A stretch of 13,162 nt of DNA from Burkholderiales bacterium (GTDB lineage Bacteria; Pseudomonadota; Gammaproteobacteria; Burkholderiales; Burkholderiaceae_C). A program made the position numbers and the translations under genes. This document shows, in pieces, positions 6,601 to 12,251 of the stretch. A model generated the notes under the pieces. That model ran no database searches, was not told the origin of the DNA, and saw only the letters and a program-made list of their open reading frames with translations. The stretch covers positions 1 through 13,162 of the forward strand of contig JAABTC010000018.1 in NCBI GenBank assembly GCA_011390055.1, in the 5' to 3' direction. Position 1 is the stretch's first letter; every line of letters starts with the position of its first letter.

Positions 6601-8678
6601 TGGCAAGCAGCTCTCTGGACCGTGTGGTCCGTCCCGACAATGGACAGCGCAGCGATTTGGCCAACGCATTGCGCGCCCTCGCGATGGACGCCGTGCAGCA
6701 AGCCAACTCGGGCCATCCCGGGGCGCCGATGGGCATGGCCGAGATGGCCGTCGCGCTGTGGAACGGCCACATGCGGCACAACCCCGCGAACCCCAAGTGG
6801 GCCGACCGCGACCGGTTCGTGCTGTCCAACGGCCACGCCTCGATGCTGCTGTACGCCTTGCTGCACCTCACCGGCTACGAGCTGCCGATGGACGAGCTGC
6901 GGCGCTTCCGGCAGCTGCACAGCAAGACGCCGGGCCATCCCGAGGTCGACCTGACACCCGGCGTCGAAACGACCACGGGGCCGCTCGGGCAGGGCATCAC
7001 CAACGCGGTCGGCATGGCCCTGGCCGAGAAGCTGATGGCCGATGCATTCAATCGGCCGGGGCACACGGTCGTGGACCACCGCACCTACGTCTTCCTCGGC
7101 GACGGCTGCCTGATGGAAGGGATCAGCCACGAGGCCTGCGCCCTGGCCGGCGTGTGGAAGCTCAACAAGCTGATCGCGCTGCACGACGACAATGGCATCT
7201 CGATCGACGGCGCTGTTCAGCCCTGGTTCGGCGACGACACGGCGCAGCGCTTCGCCGCCTACGGCTGGAACGTGATCGGCGCGGTCGATGGTCACGACGT
7301 GGTCGCCGTGGGCCAGGCGCTGGCGCAGGCGAAGCATTGCGGCGACAGACCCTCGTTCATCGTCTGCCGCACCACGATCGGCAAAGGCTCGCCAGCGCGG
7401 GCGGGCACTGCCAAGGCGCATGGCGAGCCGCTCGGTATCGATGAGATCCGCCACACCCGCGAAGCCATCGACTGGCCGCACGCCCCGTTCGAAGTGCCCG
7501 CCGGCGTGGCGGCGCGCTGGAATGCGCGCGAGTTGGGAGCAACGCGGGAATCCGACTGGCGCCGCCGCTTCGAGGCCTACCGCACCGAGCATCCCGAACT
7601 CGCCGCCGAGTTCGAACGCCGCGTCTCGGGTCAGCTGCCGGCCGACTTCGAGGAGACGCTGCTCGGCGCGATGGCGCAGTTCGGACAGGCGCGCGACGCC
7701 GTGGCCACGCGCAAGGCCTCGCAGCAGGTGCTCGGGCTGCTCGCGCCGAAGCTGCCCGAGCTGGTTGGTGGCAGCGCCGACCTGACCGGCTCCAACCTGA
7801 CCGACTTCCCGGGCTGCGGCGCAGTGCGCGCGGGCCACAGCGGCGGGCGCCACATCAACTACGGCGTGCGCGAGTTCGGCATGGCCGCGATCATGAACGG
7901 CCTGGCGCTGCATGGCGGCTTCATTCCCTACGGAGGAACCTTCCTGACGTTCAGCGACTACAGCCGCAACGCGATCCGCATGGCCGCCCTGATGAAGCGG
8001 CGCGTGATCCACGTCTTCACACACGACTCGATCGGCCTCGGCGAGGACGGCCCGACCCACCAGCCGGTGGAGCATGCGGCCAGCCTGCGCCTGATCCCCA
8101 ACCTCGATGTCTGGCGGCCCTGCGATGCGGCCGAGACGGCGGTGGCCTGGACGCAAGCCGTGATGCAACCGGACCGCCCCACGGCGCTGCTGCTGTCGCG
8201 GCAGAACCTGCCGGCGCAGGTGCGCAGCCCTGAGCAGGTGCTCGAGATGCGGCGTGGCGGCTACGTGCTGAGCGATCGCAGCGCGCCGCTCGCAGCCATC
8301 CTGGCCACGGGCTCGGAGGTCGCGCTGGCGATGCAGGCGCAGAAGCTGCTCGACGCCCAAGGCCTGGCGGTGCGTGTCGTCTCGCTGCCGTCGACCACGG
8401 TGTTCGACCGGCAGGACGCTCGCTGGCGCGATGGCGTGCTCGGCAAGGGCTTGCCGCGCATCGGCGTCGAAGCCGGTGTCACCCGCTGGTGGGGTCAGTA
8501 CGGTTGCGTGGCCGCACTCGGTATCGACCAGTTCGGCGAGTCCGCGCCGGCGGCTCACCTGTACCAACACTTCGGCCTGACGGCCGAGCGGCTGGTTGAA
8601 TTGGTGGCGGCGCACTGCCTGCCCAAGTCTGCCGTAGGCGCAGAGGACGAGCCGCACGTCGTGCGCTCCAGCAACTGA
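6600..8678 (+). CDS. cbbT: Transketolase
   Basis: Thiamine-diphosphate enzyme that transfers two-carbon units between sugar phosphates in the CBB cycle. The protein is 692 residues, somewhat longer than the usual 660-670. The start is ATG 6600, overlapping the cbbP stop as TGATG; the N-terminus (LANALRALAMDAVQQANSGH) is then canonical. SGHPGAPMG (37-45) belongs to the substrate and cofactor region. The thiamine-diphosphate motif runs from GDG (167-169) to Asn198 in HDDNGISIDG. The catalytic glutamate is Glu425 in VREFGMAAIMNG. The pyrimidine-binding domain (HDSIGLGEDGPTHQP) and the C-terminal domain follow. Upstream in-frame sequence belongs to cbbP read in another frame. Confidence 0.97.
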   Translation: MASSSLDRVVRPDNGQRSDLANALRALAMDAVQQANSGHPGAPMGMAEMAVALWNGHMRHNPANPKWADRDRFVLSNGHASMLLYALLHLTGYELPMDELRRFRQLHSKTPGHPEVDLTPGVETTTGPLGQGITNAVGMALAEKLMADAFNRPGHTVVDHRTYVFLGDGCLMEGISHEACALAGVWKLNKLIALHDDNGISIDGAVQPWFGDDTAQRFAAYGWNVIGAVDGHDVVAVGQALAQAKHCGDRPSFIVCRTTIGKGSPARAGTAKAHGEPLGIDEIRHTREAIDWPHAPFEVPAGVAARWNARELGATRESDWRRRFEAYRTEHPELAAEFERRVSGQLPADFEETLLGAMAQFGQARDAVATRKASQQVLGLLAPKLPELVGGSADLTGSNLTDFPGCGAVRAGHSGGRHINYGVREFGMAAIMNGLALHGGFIPYGGTFLTFSDYSRNAIRMAALMKRRVIHVFTHDSIGLGEDGPTHQPVEHAASLRLIPNLDVWRPCDAAETAVAWTQAVMQPDRPTALLLSRQNLPAQVRSPEQVLEMRRGGYVLSDRSAPLAAILATGSEVALAMQAQKLLDAQGLAVRVVSLPSTTVFDRQDARWRDGVLGKGLPRIGVEAGVTRWWGQYGCVAALGIDQFGESAPAAHLYQHFGLTAERLVELVAAHCLPKSAVGAEDEPHVVRSSN

Positions 8679-8690
8679 GGAGCCACTGAC

Positions 8691-9374
8691 GTGACGTACG
8701 ACCTCGTCAGCTTCGACCTCGACGGCACCCTCGTCGACACCGCGTCCGAGATCGCCGAAGCCGCCAATCTCGCGCTCGACTCCCACGGCATCGCGCGCCG
8801 GTCTGCAGCGGAGATCACCTTGTTGATCGGTGCCGGCACGCGCGAGCTGATGCTCAAGCTGTTGGCACGCTGCTTTCTCGATGACACGAGCCTGGCGTCG
8901 CGCGTGCACGTGGACGACGTGCTGGCCAGCATGGACGAGCACTACGCCGCCACGACCGGATCGTCGGCCGTGCCCTACACGGGGTGTGAAGAGACCTTGG
9001 CGCGCCTCAAGCAGTCGGGCGTCCGGCTGGCCTGCACGACGAACAAGGAACTGCGGCATGCCCGCAGGGTGCTCGAGGTGACGCGGCTCGACAGCTACTT
9101 CGACCTGGTCATCGGTGGCGACAGCCTGCCGCAGAAGAAGCCGCACGCGAGCGTGCTGCGCCATGTCGCCGAACGGCTGGGCGTGCCTCTCGCGCGCTGC
9201 GCACATGTCGGCGACTCCGCGGTGGATGTGGCGGCGGCGCGAAACGCCGGCGTAGCCGCCTGGGCCGTGCCCTATGGCTACAACGCCGGCGCCCCGATCG
9301 AAGCGTCGCAACCTGCGCGTCTTTTCCAGAGCTTGCCCGAAATCGTCGAGCATGTGCTCGGTGCGGCCAACTGA
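8691..9374 (+). CDS. cbbZ: Phosphoglycolate phosphatase (HAD family)
   Basis: Hydrolyses 2-phosphoglycolate made by RuBisCO oxygenation, the first step of photorespiratory salvage. The protein is 227 residues. HAD motif I FDLDGTLVDT (8-17) has nucleophile Asp9 and acid Asp11; motif II is in CTTNKE; motif III lysines lie in QKKPHASVL; motif IV is HVGDSAVDVAAARNAG. A helical cap lies between motifs I and II. The start is GTG 8691 with GAGGAG at 8677-8682, 8 nt upstream and overlapping the cbbT stop. The position after cbbT matches cbbZ in Cupriavidus, where gap, pgk and fba genes follow; here only a stub of gap remains. Confidence 0.93.
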   Translation: MTYDLVSFDLDGTLVDTASEIAEAANLALDSHGIARRSAAEITLLIGAGTRELMLKLLARCFLDDTSLASRVHVDDVLASMDEHYAATTGSSAVPYTGCEETLARLKQSGVRLACTTNKELRHARRVLEVTRLDSYFDLVIGGDSLPQKKPHASVLRHVAERLGVPLARCAHVGDSAVDVAAARNAGVAAWAVPYGYNAGAPIEASQPARLFQSLPEIVEHVLGAAN

Positions 9375-9411
9375 GCGGACTGGAACAATCTCTGAAACCA
9401 CACACATCGAC

Positions 9412-9483
9412 ATGACCATCAAGGTAGGCATCAACGGCTTCGGCCGCATCTCACCCGGGGCCCGCGAAGGGGTGGCGGCATGA
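9412..9483 (+). pseudogene. 5' remnant of a glyceraldehyde-3-phosphate dehydrogenase gene fused to a short tail
   Basis: The frame from ATG 9412 starts MTIKVGINGFGRI, the canonical GAPDH N-terminus with the beginning of the NAD-binding GFGRI loop. At 9451 the match stops; GAPDH should continue with GR and a long Rossmann fold. Instead ten residues, SPGAREGVAA, follow and the frame ends at TGA 9481-9483, giving 23 residues in total. The tail resembles no family I recognise and may be the end of another deleted gene. The stop overlaps the cbbY start as ATGA, and the purine-rich GAAGGGG (9466-9472) serves as the cbbY ribosome binding site. The stub cannot be an enzyme. Its likely origin is a deletion that removed the rest of gap, and perhaps pgk and fba, between cbbZ and cbbY. 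It could now act as a leader that couples translation to cbbY. Confidence 0.85.
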
Positions 9484-10259
9484 CGCTCAGGGCCCTGCTG
9501 TGGGATGTCGACGGCACGCTGGCCGAGACCGAGCGCGACGGTCACCGCGTCGCCTTCAACCAGGCTTTCGAGCGCTGCGGATTGAACTGGCGCTGGAGCG
9601 TCGAGCGCTACGGCGAACTGCTGGCGGTGACCGGTGGCCGCGAGCGCCTGATGCACGACATGAACACGCGCGGCGACGCCCCGACGCTTCAGCGCGAACG
9701 CGATGCCCTGGCCCGCGCGGTGCACCAGCGCAAGAACGCGATCTACGCCGAGATCGTCGCGGCGGGCGGGATCGCGCTGCGCCCCGGCGTGATGGAGCTG
9801 TTCGAAGATTGCCGAGCGCACGCGGTTCTCATGGCCATCACGACAACCACCAGCAAGGTCAACGTGAACGCCTTGCTTCGCGCGCACCTGGGCGCGTCAT
9901 GGGCCACGTGGTTCGCAGCGCTGGTCTGTGGCGAGGACGTGGCGTCAAAGAAGCCCGACCCCGAGGTCCACACCCTGGTGCTGCGCCGTCTGCAGCTCAC
10001 GCCGCTGCAGGCGTTGGCGATCGAGGATTCACCCGGCGGCGTGGCTGCAGCGCGCGCCGCCGACGTGCCCGTGGTGGTGACCCGCAGCCGCTATTTCGAG
10101 TCGGCCACGGTCGAAGGTGCGGTCGCGATTGGGCCCGGTCTGGGCGATCGCAAGGGATGGAGGCCCGAAGCTGCGCGTCCGTCGGACGCCGGCCGCGTCA
10201 CCCTCGACGACCTGGCCGAGTGGCATCGGCGCATGGATCTCGTCTCCGCGCACGGGTGA
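9480..10259 (+). CDS. cbbY: CbbY, xylulose-1,5-bisphosphate phosphatase (HAD family)
   Basis: Removes xylulose-1,5-bisphosphate, a RuBisCO misfire product and tight inhibitor, once CbbX has released it. The protein is 259 residues, near the longer members of the family. Motif I is WDVDGTLAETERDGHR (8-23), with nucleophile Asp9, acid Asp11 and the CbbY-type ETERDGHR extension that separates it from phosphoglycolate phosphatases. Motif II is in ITTTTSKVNVN; motif III lysines are in SKKPDPEVH; motif IV is IEDSPGGVAAA. The start overlaps the stop of the truncated gap frame by 4 nt, with GAAGGGG about 7 nt upstream. In Cupriavidus, cbbY follows cbbX directly; here it is last in the operon, between two gene remnants, which suggests relocation. 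Confidence 0.93.
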   Translation: MTLRALLWDVDGTLAETERDGHRVAFNQAFERCGLNWRWSVERYGELLAVTGGRERLMHDMNTRGDAPTLQRERDALARAVHQRKNAIYAEIVAAGGIALRPGVMELFEDCRAHAVLMAITTTTSKVNVNALLRAHLGASWATWFAALVCGEDVASKKPDPEVHTLVLRRLQLTPLQALAIEDSPGGVAAARAADVPVVVTRSRYFESATVEGAVAIGPGLGDRKGWRPEAARPSDAGRVTLDDLAEWHRRMDLVSAHG

Positions 10260-10269
10260 GCCTCTTCGA

Positions 10270-10347
10270 CTGACCAACGGCTGGAAGAACGCGGGCCTGC
10301 CCTGGAGCTATTGGCCGCAACGGCAGAAGATGTACTTCGCCCGCTGA
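10270..10347 (+). pseudogene. Possible C-terminal remnant of an unidentified gene
   Basis: Twenty-five codons ending in TGA (10345-10347) read LTNGWKNAGLPWSYWPQRQ followed by KMYFAR. No start codon or ribosome binding site fits a gene of its own here; the frame continues upstream only into cbbY in another frame. Codon use is coding-like: 23 of 25 third positions are G or C, against about half at first and second positions. Three tryptophans and several aromatic residues are unusual for a random frame. I do not recognise the family. It may be the end of a gene whose body was lost when cbbY came to this place, but a chance open stretch cannot be excluded. Confidence 0.35.
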
Positions 10348-10489
10348 CAAAGACTTTCGACGGCATTGGGGAAGCCCCTGAATCAAGCCTTTATGGGTCC
10401 TGTCCAGCGCCAAATAGCAGGTTGCAGCGCAGGCGCGCCTTGTTCTCGTGCATGATTCGGCACGCGAATCTTGCACGATGGGGTGATCC
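10348..10489. other. Non-coding gap between the CBB operon and the cytochrome gene
   Basis: This 142-nt stretch is less GC-rich than the genes around it. I see no strong rho-independent terminator: the only stem near the end of the operon is GGGG-AAG-CCCC (10368-10378) without a T run. No convincing -35/-10 pair is found. The notable element is the inverted repeat at 10447-10477, described separately. Whether operon transcription stops here is not evident from the sequence. Confidence 0.6.
10447..10477. promoter_or_regulatory. Inverted repeat with 13-bp arms upstream of the cytochrome gene
   Basis: Left arm CGTGCATGATTCG (10447-10459), spacer GCACG, right arm CGAATCTTGCACG (10465-10477); 12 of 13 positions pair. 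It ends 12 nt before the ATG at 10490 and abuts the GGGGTG ribosome binding site. It may be an operator, for instance for the ArsR-family regulator encoded just downstream, or a leader hairpin that affects translation. There is no T run, so it is not a typical terminator. The inner half-site CGAAT also occurs in the arsR upstream region (10851-10855). Confidence 0.6.
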
Positions 10490-10825
10490 ATGAGCGCAAT
10501 CGAACGTTGGAGTGTGGTCGCTGGGTCAGCCGCGCTGCTTGCCGCGGGTTGCGCGGTGGCGCAGCCGACCGCCGCGATATTTCAAGGCGCCGACCTGGCG
10601 CTGGGCGAGCGACTGATCAAGGAACATCGCTGCGCCGAGTGCCACCAGCGCAAGGTCGGCGGTGACGGGTCCTCGATTTTCAGGCCGGCCGGCCGCATCA
10701 ACACACCCGGCTTTCTGCGCGGCATGGTCGAGCAATGCAACACCGAGCTGAACCTGGCTTTGTTCCCAGAGGAAGTGACCGCTGTCGCGGCGGTGCTCAA
10801 CCGGGACCACTACCGATTCAAGTAG
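10490..10825 (+). CDS. Small monohaem c-type cytochrome, exported
   Basis: The protein is 111 residues. The N-terminus has a signal sequence: a charged start (MSAIER), a hydrophobic stretch to about residue 20 and a probable cleavage site AVA-Q near 24-25; the Cys at 21 after LAAG is a weak alternative lipoprotein site. One haem-binding motif, C48-A-E-C51-H52, is present. Met79 is the only methionine after it and could be the distal ligand. Cys83 is an extra cysteine near the C-terminal segment EQCNTELNLALFPEEV. It is probably a periplasmic electron carrier. Its partner is unknown, but the following regulator resembles those of sulfur-oxidation (sox) clusters, so a role in sulfur-compound oxidation is possible. 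The ATG at 10490 is preceded by GGGGTG; the next gene is 65 nt away. Confidence 0.85.
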   Translation: MSAIERWSVVAGSAALLAAGCAVAQPTAAIFQGADLALGERLIKEHRCAECHQRKVGGDGSSIFRPAGRINTPGFLRGMVEQCNTELNLALFPEEVTAVAAVLNRDHYRFK

Positions 10826-10842
10826 TCCCGCGCTGGAATATC

Positions 10843-10870
10843 GGTGGTTCCGAATAGAATCGAAACCACC
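10843..10870. promoter_or_regulatory. Inverted repeat around the candidate arsR -10 element
   Basis: Arms GGTGGTT (10843-10849) and AACCACC (10864-10870) pair perfectly across 14 nt. The spacer contains TAGAAT (10855-10860), five of six matches to the sigma-70 -10 consensus, with a predicted transcription start near 10867 and a leader of about 24 nt to the ATG at 10891. No good -35 is seen. A regulator bound to the dyad would cover the promoter, which fits the negative autoregulation usual for ArsR-family genes. Confidence 0.5.
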
Positions 10871-10890
10871 CGCATCAGCACGGAACTGGC

Positions 10891-11247
10891 ATGGCCCAAT
10901 CCACCAGCGAAGACAGGGTCTTCGACAGCGTCGCCGAATTGTTCGGGGTGCTGTCGACACCGATCCGCCTGAAGATCATCAGTGCCGTTTGCAACGGCGA
11001 AAAGAACGTCTCCGAACTCCTGTCGGAGATCGAGACCACCCAGCCCAACATGTCGCAGCACCTGAGCATGCTCTACCGCAGCGGTGTGTTGTCCAAGCGC
11101 CGCGACGGCACCCAGATGTATTACCGCCTGCAGAGCGAGCGTGTGGCCACGCTGTGCCGCGCCGTGTGCACGCAGGTTGCCATCGAACTGGAAGGTGACG
11201 AACCGATTTCCGCGGCCGATCGGCTCGTGACCGGGTCGCACCGCTGA
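10891..11247 (+). CDS. ArsR-family winged-helix regulator, sulfur-oxidation (SoxR-like) type
   Basis: The protein is 118 residues with an ArsR winged helix: FGVLSTPIRLKIISAVC (18-34), recognition region SELLSEIETTQPNMSQHL (41-58), and the wing RRDGTQMYYRL (70-80). The metal-binding CVC box of arsenic sensors is absent. Three cysteines, Cys34, Cys89 and Cys93, could form a thiol switch; ArsR relatives such as BigR and SqrR sense sulfide or persulfide through two cysteines. The segments NGEKNVSELL and TTQPNMSQHL are like those of ArsR repressors in sox clusters, as I remember them. It probably represses its own gene and the neighbouring cytochrome gene, both of which carry palindromes upstream. 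The start at ATG 10891 has no strong ribosome binding site; LysR follows after 25 nt. Confidence 0.85.
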   Translation: MAQSTSEDRVFDSVAELFGVLSTPIRLKIISAVCNGEKNVSELLSEIETTQPNMSQHLSMLYRSGVLSKRRDGTQMYYRLQSERVATLCRAVCTQVAIELEGDEPISAADRLVTGSHR

Positions 11248-11272
11248 AAGCGCACGGATACCATGGCGCCTC

Positions 11273-12160
11273 ATGGAAAACAGATGGCTCGAAGACTTCC
11301 TGAGCGTCTCCCGCACCGGCAGCTTTTCCCGCTCTGCTGCTGAACGCCACATCACGCAGCCGGCCTTCAGCAGGCGCATCAAGTCCCTGGAGCAGTGGGT
11401 GGGCACGACGCTGATCGACCGCTCGACCTACCCGACCCGGTTGACGCCTGCCGGTGAACGTTTTCGCGAGGTGGCCGAGCAGGCGCTTTTGGCGTTGCTC
11501 GAGGCGCGACAGGATCTGCGGTCCCTGAAGGACCCGCGTTCCTCCACGCTGCGGGTCTCCGCACAACACTCTCTGGCCACCGAGTTCCTGATGGGCTGGC
11601 TGCAAAGCGTGCGGCCGCAACTGGGCGCGGCTGCCATCGAGGTGCGCGCCGACAACCTGCACGATTGCATGCGCGAGCTCGACCAGGGCAATGTCGACGT
11701 GCTCATCTGCTATGCGCACGGCGCATTGCCCATCGAGATCGACGCGACCCGTTTTCCGTGCGACTCGATCGCCGAATCGATGCTGGTACCGGTCTCGCGC
11801 CCGGACAAGCGGGGGCTGCCGTTGTACTCGCTCAAGCGCAGACCCGCGCGTGCGCTGCCGCTGCTGACCTATGGCGTGGACTCCTACCTCGGGCGTGCAG
11901 TGGCCCTGACGGTGGCACGACTGAAGCTGGGTCGCGTGCTGACCGCGACGTACGAGAGCACGCTGACGGGCTCGCTGCGTGCGGCGGCGATCGTTGGAAC
12001 CGGCGTGGCCTGGCTGCCGATCCACTTCATTGCGCAGGACCTGGAACAAGGCACGCTGGTGCACGCCGGTGGTGCGCGCCATGAAGTCAAGCTGCAGATT
12101 CGCCTCTACCGGAACATTGCGCGGCTGGGCAGCCGGTTTGCACCGACACAGGGATCATGA
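11273..12160 (+). CDS. LysR-family regulator, HypT/YjiE-like
   Basis: The protein is 295 residues. The N-terminal winged helix-turn-helix (about 3-62) contains WLEDFLSVSRTGSFSRSAAE and TQPAFSRRIKSLEQWVG. The effector domain has SAQHSLATEFLMGWL (96-110), LLTYGVDSYLGRAV (197-210) and GTGVAWLPIHF (242-252). These segments resemble E. coli HypT (YjiE), which responds to hypochlorite and adjusts cysteine, methionine and iron genes. Two methionines whose oxidation activates HypT appear to be replaced by leucine here (Leu206 in SYLGR; the STLTGSL region), so the signal may differ. The gene starts 25 nt after arsR and may share its transcript. Its target may be the following D-cysteine desulfhydrase gene. 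The start at ATG 11273 lacks a clear ribosome binding site but gives the family N-terminus. Confidence 0.85.
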   Translation: MENRWLEDFLSVSRTGSFSRSAAERHITQPAFSRRIKSLEQWVGTTLIDRSTYPTRLTPAGERFREVAEQALLALLEARQDLRSLKDPRSSTLRVSAQHSLATEFLMGWLQSVRPQLGAAAIEVRADNLHDCMRELDQGNVDVLICYAHGALPIEIDATRFPCDSIAESMLVPVSRPDKRGLPLYSLKRRPARALPLLTYGVDSYLGRAVALTVARLKLGRVLTATYESTLTGSLRAAAIVGTGVAWLPIHFIAQDLEQGTLVHAGGARHEVKLQIRLYRNIARLGSRFAPTQGS

Positions 12161-12194
12161 TCGTTCCTGCATAGTTTGACCCTCAATACTCATT

Positions 12195-12209
12195 GGACGC
12201 GTCGCGTCC
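12195..12209. promoter_or_regulatory. Short inverted repeat between lysR and the desulfhydrase gene
   Basis: GGACGC (12195-12200), spacer GTC, GCGTCC (12204-12209), within the 91-nt gap. A TTGACC hexamer (12176-12181) lies just upstream but has no convincing -10 partner. The repeat could be an operator or a weak hairpin; no T run follows. A perfect 10-bp palindrome, GATCATGATC (12153-12162), also spans the lysR stop codon. Confidence 0.3.
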
Positions 12210-12251
12210 CATGGCCTTATGGTGGGCTCATCGAAGCACGGAGGCGCGGTC

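Noticed and set aside
6549..9887. A 1112-codon minus-strand open frame opposite cbbT, cbbZ and part of cbbY
   Set aside because: Its length reflects third-position G/C bias of the plus-strand genes, which removes stop codons in the complementary frame; the sequence is low in complexity (rich in R, H, A, V, G) and fits no family.
10368..10378. GGGG-AAG-CCCC stem after cbbY as a terminator
   Set aside because: Only four base pairs and no following T run; too weak to call a rho-independent terminator.
12176..12181. TTGACC as a -35 element for the desulfhydrase gene
   Set aside because: No acceptable -10 hexamer occurs 15-19 nt downstream, where the sequence is GC-rich.
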